Position numbers and translations under genes: made by a program | In this document: positions 1 through 8,299 of the stretch, in pieces | How positions within the stretch are numbered: the stretch's first letter is position 1 | Layout of the letters: each line of letters opens with the position of its first letter | Source of the DNA: Natronosalvus halobius | GTDB lineage: Archaea > Halobacteriota > Halobacteria > Halobacteriales > Natrialbaceae | Direction of reading: 5' to 3' | Assembly (NCBI RefSeq): GCF_024138145.1 | Contig: NZ_CP099997.1 | Span: 2,976,001 to 3,040,000, forward strand | DNA: 64,000 bases | The notes under the pieces: generated by a model | What the model saw: the letters and a program-made list of their open reading frames with translations, nothing else | Told to the model about the DNA's origin: nothing | The model's database searches: none

Positions 1-1456
1 CATGCGAACGTCGCTTCGCGAGCAGATTCGTGAGGCCGAGCGGGCGCGGACGGACGCCGAGAAAGCCCGCGCCGAATCCGAGGCGATGGCCCGTCACCTC
101 GAGACGAAAGCCGACGAGTACCGCGTCGTGATGGAGGAGGCCGCCGACGGCGACCTCACCCGACGACTCGACCCCGAGAGCCGGAGCGAGGCGATGACCG
201 ACATCGCTCACTCGTTCAATGCAATGCTCGAGGAACTCGAGGAGACGACCGACGGTGTCAAGCGATTCGCCCACGAGGTCGCCACCGCGAGTGAGCAGGT
301 CACGGCCTCGAGCGAGGAGGTGCGCTCCGCGAGTGAGCAGGTCACGCAGTCGATCCAGGCGATTTCGGACGGTGCGGACAGACAGCACGAGGAACTGCAG
401 GCCGTCTCCGGGGAGATGGAGGGCCTCTCGACGACGACCGAGGAGATCGCGGCCTCCTCGAACGAGGTCGCCGACATCGCGGCGCGGACGGCGGAAACCG
501 GCCGCCGCGGGAAGCAGGCCGCTCAGGCGGCCAAAGACGGCATGGACGAGATCGAGGCGGAGTCCGAGGAGGCTGTCGAGGCGATCGACGCCCTCGAGGC
601 GGAGATGGCCCAGATCGACCACCTGGTCGAGTTCATCTCTGACATCGCCAGGGAGACGAACATGCTGGCGCTCAACGCGAACATCGAGGCCTCCCGCGGC
701 GGAACTAGCGGCGACGAAGACGGCGGGTTCGCGGTCGTCGCCGCGCAGGTCAAGGAACTGGCCGCCGACGCCAAGGAGACGGCCGAGGACATCGAGGAGC
801 GCATCGAGTCGATCAGTTCTCAAACCCACGAGACGGCTGCCCAGATCGAGGGTACGGCGACGCGCATCGACGAGCACAGCGAGTCGATCGAGAACGCGGT
901 GACGGCACTCGACGAGATCGCCGAGTTCGCCCAGCGGACGAACGATGGCGTCCAGGAGATCTCGGCGGCGACTGAGGAACAGGCGGCCTCGACCCAGGAG
1001 GCCGTAGCGATGGTCTCGAACGCAACCGAGATCTCCCAGGCGACCTCGAACGAGTCACAGCACGTCGCCGCCGCAGCCGAGGAACAGACCTCCGCGATTT
1101 CCGAAGTGACGACCTCCGCGAGTTCGCTCACTGACCAGGCGAGCCAGTTGAGCGCCGCCCTCGAGCGCTTCGAGACGGATGGTGCGGGCGTCGGGATCGA
1201 CGGCTCTGGGGCTGGGGCCCTTCCGGACTCCGATACAGCCCACGCATCGACGGCGTCGGACGAGCCGCTCGAGTTCGACGACGCGTCGGCAACGGAATCG
1301 CCCCACGACTCGACTGGTGACGAACCCGTGCAGGTGGGTGGAGACGGAGACGAAGACAAAGACGAAACCATCGAGGACGTCGAGGATGAGCGCGAAACTG
1401 CAGACGACTCGGGGCCCGACACCGAGGGAACATTCACGTTCGGCGACACTAAATAG
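1..1456 (+). CDS. Halobacterial transducer (methyl-accepting chemotaxis protein), C-terminal part, 5' truncated by window edge
   Basis: The reading frame is open from the window start, and the visible part begins with a signalling helix (LREQIREAERAR) that in haloarchaeal transducers follows the membrane segments and a first HAMP domain, so the true start lies upstream. A HAMP-like stretch (about residues 35-90, with ADGDLTRRLD) leads into a long coiled-coil signalling domain. Its hairpin tip reads DIARETNMLALNANIEASR (about 210-235), the conserved CheA/CheW-contact motif of MCPs. Glutamate/alanine-rich helices on both sides are candidate methylation regions. The last ~90 residues are acidic and disordered. 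It should signal to CheA; the ligand is unknown because the sensor half is outside the window. Confidence 0.93.
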   Translation, partial: MRTSLREQIREAERARTDAEKARAESEAMARHLETKADEYRVVMEEAADGDLTRRLDPESRSEAMTDIAHSFNAMLEELEETTDGVKRFAHEVATASEQVTASSEEVRSASEQVTQSIQAISDGADRQHEELQAVSGEMEGLSTTTEEIAASSNEVADIAARTAETGRRGKQAAQAAKDGMDEIEAESEEAVEAIDALEAEMAQIDHLVEFISDIARETNMLALNANIEASRGGTSGDEDGGFAVVAAQVKELAADAKETAEDIEERIESISSQTHETAAQIEGTATRIDEHSESIENAVTALDEIAEFAQRTNDGVQEISAATEEQAASTQEAVAMVSNATEISQATSNESQHVAAAAEEQTSAISEVTTSASSLTDQASQLSAALERFETDGAGVGIDGSGAGALPDSDTAHASTASDEPLEFDDASATESPHDSTGDEPVQVGGDGDEDKDETIEDVEDERETADDSGPDTEGTFTFGDTK

Positions 1457-1506
1457 GGTTCGGAACGGCTTCGACTTCCTCCTCGGACGACGCTCGATTC
1501 TCGGGA

Positions 1507-2718
1507 CTATACCAGGACTTCGACCGCGTACCCGTGATTCTCGATGGCCGCGAGCAACTCCTCGACGTGGTCGTGGCCGCGCGTCTCGAGGTCGATCTCG
1601 ACTTCGGTGTCGCTCATCTTGATGTCCCTGGAGGTGCGATCGTGCTGGATCCCGTAGATGTTCGCGCGGTGGCCCGAGATGATCGCCAGGAGTTCCTCGA
1701 GCGCACCTGGCTGGTCTTTGAGCACGGTCTGGATCTTCAGGTAGCGGCCGGTTTCGATCAACCCGCGAACGATCACCGTGGTGAGCATGTTGAGGTCGAT
1801 GTTCCCTCCCGAGAGGAGCGGAACGATCACCTCGCCGTCGTCGTAGTCGAACGCCTCGAAGAGAATCGCCGCGAGCGGGACGGCACCCGCGCCCTCGACG
1901 ACGGTCTTCGAGCGCTCCAGGAGGTGGGCGACGGCCATCGCGATCTGTTCATCGGTGACGGTGACGACTTCGTCGACGCGCTCCTGGATGACCGAGAACG
2001 TCTTTTCGCCGACGCTCCTGGTCGCGATCCCGTCCGCGATCGTGTCGACCCCGTCGATGGTGACGACCGACCCCTTCTCGAGGGACGCCGCGATGCTCGA
2101 GGCACCTGCCGACTGGACGCCGACGACGCGGACGTCGGGCCGTTTTGCCTCGACGGCCGTTGCGATGCCGGCGATGAGGCCGCCGCCGCCGATTGGGACG
2201 ACCACAGTCTCGACGTCGGGACAGTCCTCGAGGATCTCGAGGCCGATCGTCCCCTGGCCGGCCATCACGTACTCGTCGTCGAAGGCGTGGACGTAAGTTC
2301 GGCCGTCTTCACGCTCGATCTCGTGGGCGCGTTCGGCGGCCGCGTCGTAGTCGGCCCCTGCGAGGACGACCTCGGCGCCGTAGCTCCGGGTCGCCTTGAC
2401 CTTCGCGATCGGGGCCTGTTCGGGCATGACGATCTTCGAGTCGACGCCCGCCCGCGTGGCCGCGAGCGCGACGCCCTGGGCGTGGTTGCCCGCGCTGGCC
2501 GTAACGACGCCGGCGGCCTGCTCTTCGGGCGAGAGCGTCTGAATGCGGTTGGTCGCCCCACGGATCTTGAACGCGCCGGTCCGCTGGAAGTTCTCGAGTT
2601 TCAGGTGGATCGCCGCGCCGGTCATGTCGGAGTAGGTGTGTGAGTACGTCAGCGGGGTGTGACGCGAGGTCTCTCGAACCCGTTCGCGGGCCTCGAGGAC
2701 GTCGGCAAGCTCGAGCAT
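1507..2718 (-). CDS. ilvA: Threonine ammonia-lyase (threonine dehydratase) with C-terminal ACT domain
   Basis: PLP enzyme converting threonine to 2-oxobutanoate and ammonia, the entry to isoleucine synthesis (or threonine catabolism). It has 403 aa. The PLP lysine is K51 in GAFKIRG, the substrate loop SAGNHAQG follows near residue 80, and the glycine loop PIGGGGLIAGI binds the PLP phosphate. The last ~80 residues form an ACT-like domain (KDQPGALEELLAIIS), a possible effector site. The frame stays open far upstream, but family alignment starts at MLELADVLEA. A TATA-like element at 2739-2747 sits ~25 nt before that ATG, supporting a leaderless start at 2718. Whether it is the biosynthetic or catabolic type cannot be settled from sequence. 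Confidence 0.95.
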   Translation of the reverse strand: MLELADVLEARERVRETSRHTPLTYSHTYSDMTGAAIHLKLENFQRTGAFKIRGATNRIQTLSPEEQAAGVVTASAGNHAQGVALAATRAGVDSKIVMPEQAPIAKVKATRSYGAEVVLAGADYDAAAERAHEIEREDGRTYVHAFDDEYVMAGQGTIGLEILEDCPDVETVVVPIGGGGLIAGIATAVEAKRPDVRVVGVQSAGASSIAASLEKGSVVTIDGVDTIADGIATRSVGEKTFSVIQERVDEVVTVTDEQIAMAVAHLLERSKTVVEGAGAVPLAAILFEAFDYDDGEVIVPLLSGGNIDLNMLTTVIVRGLIETGRYLKIQTVLKDQPGALEELLAIISGHRANIYGIQHDRTSRDIKMSDTEVEIDLETRGHDHVEELLAAIENHGYAVEVLV

Positions 2719-2738
2719 ACCTGCGAGTATCGGGCAAG

Positions 2739-2747
2739 TATTGTAAA
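2739..2747 (-). promoter_or_regulatory. TATA box of ilvA
   Basis: On the minus strand this reads TTTACAATA, centred about 25 nt upstream of the ilvA ATG, the spacing of a leaderless haloarchaeal transcript. It is one of few A+T-rich patches here. Confidence 0.5.
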
Positions 2748-2815
2748 GGATTGCTGTTGGCGACGGCCCAGCTGTTCGCCGATCCGGTCGGAGACAACAG
2801 CGCCGCTGGCCTCGT

Positions 2816-2880
2816 GTGGAAAACGTGCTGTCAGAAGCGACAGCACGACAGGGAATACAGGGTATGCACGGCGTGTGACG
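2816..2880 (-). ncRNA. Candidate small RNA ending in a perfect hairpin plus T-run
   Basis: The 393-bp gap between ilvA and the MATE gene has no convincing ORF. It holds a perfect inverted repeat with 9-bp arms (CGTGCTGTC, 2824-2832; GACAGCACG, 2839-2847) and a 6-nt loop. Read on the minus strand the hairpin is followed directly by TTTT (2823-2820). A strong TATA-like element (2904-2913) lies at the right distance upstream on the same strand for a start near 2880. Together these outline a unit of about 65 nt. This is inference from signals only; the hairpin could instead be a protein-binding site. Confidence 0.33.
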
Positions 2881-2903
2881 TGCGACTGTATAGGAGGACC
2901 GGA

Positions 2904-2913
2904 GATATATAAA
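2904..2913. promoter_or_regulatory. TATA-like element in the ilvA-MATE gap
   Basis: The sequence ATATATAAAT is the most A+T-rich motif in the gap and reads as a TATA box on either strand. On the minus strand it could drive the candidate small RNA. On the plus strand it would start a long leader for the MATE gene, which however has its own TATA box at 3082-3087. Confidence 0.4.
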
Positions 2914-3081
2914 TCTCATGCAGCCGGAGCGAAAGTGTAATCGATAGACGGGAGCGGGGTGAAACTGGCGTCTGACGGGTAGCAGACGGTTGTCGTTCGT
3001 GCCTCGGTGACACGTCAGATACTCCTTCTTGCCACTTCTACCGCGTGAACTAAAACTCGCGCAGCTTGCTCCTTTCGGAGG

Positions 3082-3087
3082 TATAAA
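3082..3087 (+). promoter_or_regulatory. TATA box of the MATE exporter gene
   Basis: TATAAA lies ~27 nt upstream of the ATG at 3112, so the transcript should start at or next to the start codon. Confidence 0.6.
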
Positions 3088-3111
3088 CGCCCCCGGAAAC
3101 GGTTCGGCCAT

Positions 3112-4512
3112 ATGGGCGCGAGTGGGTCCGGCGGTGAACCATCGGGACGCGAGCGGGTGCTCTCGGTCTGGAAACGAGTCCTCGCACTCGCGTGGCCGAT
3201 CATGGCCGAGCAGACGACGCGGACGCTGATGCGGACCGTCGACATCATCGTGACCGGCCTCTTTTCGCCGGCCGCCATCGCTGCCATCGGCCTCGCGGAC
3301 CTCTACGCTCGCCTGCCGCTCCGAATCGGCCTCGGCCTCGGCGGCGGCGCCATCGCGCTTTCGAGTCAGGACACCGGCAGCGGCGCGACCGAAACCCGTG
3401 ACGAGGCGATCACCCAGGCGATCCTTCTCGGAGCCATCGCCGGCGTCCCGTTCGTGCTCTTCGGCATCCTGCTCAGCGAGTACGCGATCGCGGTTCTCGG
3501 CGCCGAATCGGCGGTCGTGACGTACGGATCGGTGTACCTCGCGATCATCATGGCCACCGCGCCCGCCCGCCACGTCGGCATCATCGCCGCGAGAGCCCTC
3601 CAGGGGACCGGCGACACGATCTCGCCGATGGTCGTCAACGTCCTCGCTAACGTCCTCAACGTGACCGGGTCGGTCGTGCTGGGACTCGGCCTGCTCGGCG
3701 CTCCGCGCCTCGAGGTCGTCGGCGTCGGCCTCGCGACGGCCGGTGCCAACGTGTTCACGGCGCTGGCATTGCTAGGGATACTCGCGGGGCCGTGGCGAGC
3801 GAGTTCGCTCGTCAGGCCCACCGACTGGATCATCGCGAAGCAACTGCTCGCGGTGAGCGCGCCGCGCATCGCCGAGGGCCTGATCGCGACCGCCATCGAG
3901 TTCCCGTTCAACTCGATCCTCCTCCTGATCAGCACGGAGGCCAACGCGGCCTACCAGATCGGCCGTCGGGTCTACCAACAGATTTCGAGTCCCCTCTCCC
4001 GGGGCTACCACGTCGCTGCGAGCATCGTCGTCGGCCAGCACCTCGGGGAAGGCAATCCGGACACGGCCCGGTTCGACGGCTGGGCGATCGCCGGCCTGGG
4101 ACTGGCGACGGTCGGCGTCATCGGGCTGTTCCTCGCGGTCTTCGCGCCCCAGTTCGTCCGAATCTTCACCGACGATCCGGAAACCGCCGACCACGCTGTC
4201 ACCTTCGCTCGAGCCTACGGCCTCAGCGCGCCGTTTCTCGTCGTCTACGTCGCCATCGCGGGCGCGCTCCAGGGTGCTAGCGAGACGATCTACCCCTTGC
4301 TGGCGCGCTCGAGTGGCCTGTTCCTGTTCTACCTCTGTTTCTCCTACGTCGCCGCAATCTCGCTCGACTGGGGCGTCTTCGGCGTCGCGGCCGGCGTCTT
4401 CCTGTACTACCTCTGGGCGTTGTGTGTCGTCTCCTGGGCGTACCTCGAGCGCGACTGGGCGGCTAAAGCGGCCCGGATGATGGCCGAACGTGGCAGTCGC
4501 TCGAGTGAGTGA
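3112..4512 (+). CDS. MATE-family efflux transporter
   Basis: Polytopic membrane protein of 466 aa with about 12 hydrophobic segments in two homologous halves, the architecture of MATE (NorM/DinF-like) Na+- or H+-coupled multidrug exporters. The N-terminal helix carries ALAWPIMAEQTTRTLMRTVD, typical of the first MATE segment, and the second half starts near residue 240 with a similar pattern (SAPRIAEGLIATAIEFPFN). Substrate cannot be predicted. It stands alone between ilvA and purU, both on the other strand. The 3' end runs into a simple GAGTGAAC-type repeat that includes the stop codon. Confidence 0.92.
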   Translation: MGASGSGGEPSGRERVLSVWKRVLALAWPIMAEQTTRTLMRTVDIIVTGLFSPAAIAAIGLADLYARLPLRIGLGLGGGAIALSSQDTGSGATETRDEAITQAILLGAIAGVPFVLFGILLSEYAIAVLGAESAVVTYGSVYLAIIMATAPARHVGIIAARALQGTGDTISPMVVNVLANVLNVTGSVVLGLGLLGAPRLEVVGVGLATAGANVFTALALLGILAGPWRASSLVRPTDWIIAKQLLAVSAPRIAEGLIATAIEFPFNSILLLISTEANAAYQIGRRVYQQISSPLSRGYHVAASIVVGQHLGEGNPDTARFDGWAIAGLGLATVGVIGLFLAVFAPQFVRIFTDDPETADHAVTFARAYGLSAPFLVVYVAIAGALQGASETIYPLLARSSGLFLFYLCFSYVAAISLDWGVFGVAAGVFLYYLWALCVVSWAYLERDWAAKAARMMAERGSRSSE

Positions 4513-4543
4513 ACGAGTGAACGAACGGCGAGTGAGCGAGCGA
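4498..4543. repeat. Degenerate GAGTGAAC short tandem repeat over the MATE stop codon
   Basis: Four to five degenerate copies of an 8-10 bp unit (GAGTGAAC / GAGTGAGC) span the stop codon and the next 30 bases, creating several extra TGA triplets. It belongs to a recurrent class of gene-3'-end duplications in this window. Confidence 0.6.
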
Positions 4544-4545
4544 CG

Positions 4546-4551
4546 AAAAAA
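4546..4551 (-). terminator. Candidate terminator of purU (T6 on the minus strand)
   Basis: Six consecutive A on the plus strand give a T6 run on the minus strand, 23 nt past the purU stop. Archaeal transcription ends at such T-runs without needing a hairpin. Confidence 0.4.
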
Positions 4552-4573
4552 TCGAACGCGACTCGCCGTAACC

Positions 4574-5518
4574 TCAGTCGTCGAGTGCGCTCGTGATCCC
4601 GTCGATCGGCCGGTCGGGGGTCACGTCCTCGAGTTCCCTGGGCAATCCGAGCTGATAGGCGTCGCCGTTTTCCCGCACCGTCGTCCGGCCGCGGTGGACC
4701 GAGACGTCGCCGTTCAGGTGGAGCTGGACCGCCTCGAGTAACGCTTCGGCCTCGAGTGGCTGCCCGCGGGCTTTCATCTCCGCGAGGTCGGCATCGTCGG
4801 GGACGTCGAAGGCCCGCTGGGTGATGATCGGGCCCTGGTCGAGGTCCGTCGTAACGTAGTGGGCGGTGACGCCGGCGACACGGACGCCTTCCTCGATGGC
4901 CTGCCGGTAGGCCTCGGCGCCGGGGAACGACGGCAACAGGGAGGGGTGGACGTTGATGATGCGATCCTCGTAGCGGAACACGACGTTGGGGCTCAGGATC
5001 CGCATGTACCGCGCGAGGACGATCAGGTCGGCGTCGTACTCGGCGAGCAACTCGAGGAGGTGTTCTTCGTCCTGCTGGCCGTTCTCCGTCCCGACATCGT
5101 GGAAGGGCACGTCGTAGTGGTCGGCCAGGGGCTCGAGGGTGTCGTGGTTGCCGATCACGACGCCGATGTCGGCGCCCAGGCGGTCGTTAGCCCAGGCCTC
5201 GAACAGCGCCTCGAGGCAGTGGCTCTCCTTCGTGACCAGGACGGCGATCTGCTGGCTGTCGCGGTCGGTCGGGAACCGGACCTGGACGTCCAGTCCCAGG
5301 TCGTCGCCCAGGTCCTCGAGATCTGCCCGGAGTTTGGCCTCCGTGCAGACCATCCCGGAGGTGTCGATGGCGAGGTTCATCCGAAAGACGCCGTCGCGAA
5401 CCGCCTGGTCGAGGTCCTCGATGTTACACCCGCGCTCGAACAGGAGTGTCGTGACGTTGGCGATTAGCCCGGTGTCGTCGTCTCCGACGACCGTGATCTC
5501 GGTCAGATCGGTCGTCAT
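4574..5518 (-). CDS. purU: Formyltetrahydrofolate deformylase
   Basis: Hydrolyses 10-formyl-THF to formate and THF; in purine synthesis the formate can feed PurT-type reactions. The 314-aa protein has an N-terminal ACT domain (about 5-85) and a formyltransferase-fold domain. The latter carries NVHPSLLPSFPGAEAY, with the Asn and His of the formyltransferase triad, and the Asp in TDLDQGPII. The hydrolase assignment over PurN rests on the ACT domain and on VIGNHDTLEPLADHYDVPFH. The C-terminal ~60 residues extend beyond bacterial PurU. An ATG four codons upstream (5530) is possible, but MTTDLTEITVVG matches the family start better. Confidence 0.88.
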   Translation of the reverse strand: MTTDLTEITVVGDDDTGLIANVTTLLFERGCNIEDLDQAVRDGVFRMNLAIDTSGMVCTEAKLRADLEDLGDDLGLDVQVRFPTDRDSQQIAVLVTKESHCLEALFEAWANDRLGADIGVVIGNHDTLEPLADHYDVPFHDVGTENGQQDEEHLLELLAEYDADLIVLARYMRILSPNVVFRYEDRIINVHPSLLPSFPGAEAYRQAIEEGVRVAGVTAHYVTTDLDQGPIITQRAFDVPDDADLAEMKARGQPLEAEALLEAVQLHLNGDVSVHRGRTTVRENGDAYQLGLPRELEDVTPDRPIDGITSALDD

Positions 5519-5675
5519 CGACACCACCACCGCTCGAGAGGTGCAGTAGACATCACCTCTTGCTCATGCCACGGGTGGGTAAAAGCCCTGCCATCCGCGT
5601 AATATTCGGTTCGAGGTGACGTGGAATCGCGGACTCGAGTTTCTGCTCTAGAATCTCTGGTGTGAGTGTGGATCG

Positions 5676-5680
5676 AAAAA
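5676..5680 (-). terminator. Candidate terminator of the etfBA operon
   Basis: A T5 run on the minus strand about 40 nt past the etfA stop codon, within the 202-bp etfA-purU gap. No strong hairpin precedes it. Confidence 0.3.
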
Positions 5681-5720
5681 CCGCGCTCGCGTCCGCACCG
5701 CGCACCGCTCGCGCGGGTGC

Positions 5721-6680
5721 TCAGGAGAACTGCTCGATCAGCGCCGGCACGACATCGAAGAGGTCGTCGTGGATCGCGTAATCGGCGATGTCCATGATCG
5801 GCGCGTTCGGGTCCGTGTTGATCGCGACGATAGTGTCGGAGCCCTTCATCCCGGCGACGTGCTGCACCGCTCCGGAGATACCGATGGCGATGTAGACGTC
5901 GGGCGTGACGACCTTGCCGGACTGCCCGACCTGACGGTTGGCCGGGAGCCAGCCCGCGTCGACGATCGGTCGCGACGACGAGAGCGTCGCGTCCAGCGCC
6001 TCGACCAACTCGCGAATCAGGTCCAGGTTCTCCTCTTCTTCGATGCCGCGTCCGATGGAGACCAGGAGATCGGCCTCGCTGATGTCGACGTCGCCGCCGG
6101 CAACCTCCTCAAATCCCGTCACCGAGGAGCCAATGGCGTCCTCGTCGATGTCGGCCTCGAAGGCCTCAACCACAGCTTCGCCCGCGGCCTCGGTGGGTTC
6201 CCACTCGGCCCCGCGGATCGTAACGGCGACCTTGTCGGCGTCGACCTCGGTGGTCGTCTCGACCTTGCCACCGTACATCTCGCGCGTGCCGACGAGGGTG
6301 TCGCCCTCGGTCGCGAGGCCGACGGCGTCGGTGACGAGCGGAATATCGAGACGCGTGGCGACCGCAGGCGCGTAGTCCAGCCCGTTGACGCTGTTGGGCA
6401 TCACCAGGTAGGCGGGCTCGAGCGCGTCCGCCAGCTGGGTGATGGCCTGCGTGTAGACGTCGTGGTTGAACTCCTCGCCGTAGGCGACGGTGTGGACGGT
6501 GTCGACGCCCTCCAGATTCAGGGCGTCGGCAAAGGTCTCGACGTCGCCGCCGACGACGGCCACGTGGAGGTCGCCGCCGGTTTCGCCGGCGAGTTCGGCG
6601 CCCGCGGTGACGACCTCGCGGCTGACGTCCCGGAGGTCGCCCTGGCGATGCTCGGCGACGGCCAGCACGTCGGCGCTCAT
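5721..6680 (-). CDS. etfA: Electron transfer flavoprotein alpha subunit
   Basis: FAD-binding subunit (319 aa) of ETF, which accepts electrons from acyl-CoA or other dehydrogenases and passes them to an ETF:quinone oxidoreductase. The N-terminal half is the AANH-like fold. The C-terminal half carries the ETF-alpha signature: SRPIVDAGWLP, then PDVYIAIGISGAVQHVAGM and INTDPNAPIMDIADY, which surround FAD. The start codon overlaps the end of etfB by 4 bp, so the subunits are translationally coupled in the order beta-alpha. No fixC/fixX or dehydrogenase gene is adjacent. Confidence 0.95.
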   Translation of the reverse strand: MSADVLAVAEHRQGDLRDVSREVVTAGAELAGETGGDLHVAVVGGDVETFADALNLEGVDTVHTVAYGEEFNHDVYTQAITQLADALEPAYLVMPNSVNGLDYAPAVATRLDIPLVTDAVGLATEGDTLVGTREMYGGKVETTTEVDADKVAVTIRGAEWEPTEAAGEAVVEAFEADIDEDAIGSSVTGFEEVAGGDVDISEADLLVSIGRGIEEEENLDLIRELVEALDATLSSSRPIVDAGWLPANRQVGQSGKVVTPDVYIAIGISGAVQHVAGMKGSDTIVAINTDPNAPIMDIADYAIHDDLFDVVPALIEQFS

Positions 6681-7468
6681 TGGGCCACCCCCTTCTCCCG
6701 CAGGAGATCAGCTAACTGCGTAGCCGTCTCGTCGGCCCCTCCCTCGAAGACGGTGGTGTCGCTCTCGCTCTCGGGCTCGTTCATCGCCGTCAGTCGGAGG
6801 TCGCCCGCGACGGCGTCGGCCTCGACACCGAGGTCGGCGAGCGTCTGGTGGTCGAGGTCCTTGCGCTGAGCCATCCGAATCCCGCGAAGGCTAGCGTAGC
6901 GGGGCTCGTTGATCCCCGTCTGGATCGTAAATACGGCGGGCAGGTCGATGTCAGTTAGTTCCTCGATCCCGCCCTCGAGTTCGCGGTGGACCGACGCCGT
7001 CTCGTCCCCGGCCTCCAGGTCGAGCTGGTTGACGACGGCGCCCCACTGGTAGCCGACGGCTTCCGCGAGGGCGACGCCCGTCGCACCGAAGCTGTCGTCG
7101 CCCGACTGGACGCCCGTCAGCACCAGGTCGGGATCCTCGGCTTCGACGACCGCCTCGAGGATGGCGACCTTCGCACCGACGTCCAGGAGGTCGACGTCCT
7201 CGAGGGCGTCGTCCCAGACGCGGATGGCGCGGTCGGCGCCCTTGGCGAGCGCCTGGCGGATGGTCTGTTCGGTCTCCTCGTCGCCGATGGTGACGGTGAC
7301 GACCTCGTCGACGACGCCGTCTTCTTCGAGCTGGACGGCCTCCTCGATGGCGTAGTCGTCCCACTCGTTGAGATCGGCGCCGAGATACCGCTCGTCGATG
7401 GTCGTGCCGTCGATTTCGAACTCGTCTTCGACGGTTGCAACCTCTTTGACCGGTACGAGTACCTTCAT
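6677..7468 (-). CDS. etfB: Electron transfer flavoprotein beta subunit
   Basis: 263 aa, beginning MKVLVPVKEVA and carrying the AMP-binding fold of ETF-beta: GADRAIRVWDD, the stretch around DLVLTGVQSGDDSFGATG, and the C-terminal AQRKDLDHQTLADLGV recognition loop. First gene of a two-gene operon with etfA (ATGA overlap). Two ATG codons stand in tandem at 7471 and 7468; the second is chosen because most homologues start MKxLV. The partner dehydrogenases must lie elsewhere. Confidence 0.95.
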   Translation of the reverse strand: MKVLVPVKEVATVEDEFEIDGTTIDERYLGADLNEWDDYAIEEAVQLEEDGVVDEVVTVTIGDEETEQTIRQALAKGADRAIRVWDDALEDVDLLDVGAKVAILEAVVEAEDPDLVLTGVQSGDDSFGATGVALAEAVGYQWGAVVNQLDLEAGDETASVHRELEGGIEELTDIDLPAVFTIQTGINEPRYASLRGIRMAQRKDLDHQTLADLGVEADAVAGDLRLTAMNEPESESDTTVFEGGADETATQLADLLREKGVAQ

Positions 7469-7652
7469 CATCGTTGGTTGTGCTCCCCCGGGCGTAAACG
7501 TTTTCGAAACCGCGCGTCGTGGACCTTCAGTTGATTCGGGTTCGCCTGGACTCGCGACTGTCTCTCACCGACCGAGAGTATCACGCTTCCGGACGCGTCT
7601 ACGGTGGGTTTTCCCGGCGTTCGTCTCGATTCCGGAAGCCGGTTCCGGAAGC

Positions 7653-7660
7653 GGTTTAAC
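7653..7660 (+). promoter_or_regulatory. TATA box of the TRAM gene
   Basis: GGTTTAAC centred ~26 nt before the ATG at 7683, fitting a leaderless transcript. This supports 7683 as the start rather than the longer open frame from 7368. Confidence 0.5.
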
Positions 7661-7682
7661 GATACCACAGGTACTAGGGTCC

Positions 7683-8180
7683 ATGGCGGACTGTCCACTC
7701 GCAGACGACTGCCCCAGCTTTTCCGAGCGAATCAGCGGAATGGGGTGTACGCACTACGGCGACCGCGGCGGCAAAGAGTGGTGTAACCACTACAACCAGC
7801 CGATCCAGGACCTCAAGACCCAGCCGGTCAAATCCGGCGAGGAAGTGGTCGTCGACGTCGTCGACATGCACGAGAGCGGCGCCGGCGTCGGCCGAACCGA
7901 GGACGGGTTCATCGTCATGATCGACGGCGTCCTCCCGGAGGCCCGGGTCAAGGCCGAAATCACCCGCGTCCACAGTAATCACGCACGTGCCGACGTCCTC
8001 GAGCGACTGCCGCTCGAGCCCGAGGAGTCCGAGGACGAGGATAACGACGAGGATGACGATGACGACGACGAGAACGCCGACGGGGCGGACGCCGACAACG
8101 AGGAAGACGCTTCCGAGCGGGGCGGGCGTCGCCCACGACGCGAGCAACTCGGCAGTCGCGAGAACTTCTGGGGCTCCTGA
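7683..8180 (+). CDS. Small TRAM-domain protein with an N-terminal cysteine cluster
   Basis: 165 aa. The N-terminus has four cysteines (C4, C10, C22, C34) with nearby histidines (CPLADDC, GCTHYGDRGG, WCNHY), suggesting a metal or Fe-S site. Residues ~55-110 form a TRAM domain (GEEVVVDVVDMHESGAGVG followed by DGFIVMIDGVLPEARVKAEI), an OB-like RNA-binding fold found in tRNA-modifying enzymes and as small archaeal proteins proposed as RNA chaperones. The remainder is an Asp/Glu-rich tail ending in a short basic stretch (GGRRPRREQ). RNA binding is inferred from the domain; no substrate can be named. Confidence 0.85.
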   Translation: MADCPLADDCPSFSERISGMGCTHYGDRGGKEWCNHYNQPIQDLKTQPVKSGEEVVVDVVDMHESGAGVGRTEDGFIVMIDGVLPEARVKAEITRVHSNHARADVLERLPLEPEESEDEDNDEDDDDDDENADGADADNEEDASERGGRRPRREQLGSRENFWGS

Positions 8181-8299
8181 GCGGGCTGCCAGGGTGGACA
8201 GACCCTTCGTAGAGCCGCCGCCACGTATTCTTCGGTCGTCGCTTGCGCACTGCAAACTGCAATAAGACGTAAGTAGACCTGCTGGTATGTCACACGTGA

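Noticed and set aside
1534-2643. 369-codon plus-strand ORF opposite ilvA
   Set aside because: Composition is Asp/Val/Arg-rich antisense of the well-supported threonine ammonia-lyase; high G+C keeps antisense frames open.
2719-3573. Upstream extension of the ilvA frame over the MATE gene
   Set aside because: No similarity before MLELADVLEA, a TATA box lies at 2739-2747, and the extension would cover the MATE gene's promoter and 5' end.
7562-7578. Small hairpin CTCTC/GAGAG between etfB and the TRAM gene
   Set aside because: Five-base arms are expected by chance in this composition; no T-run or spacing supports a function.
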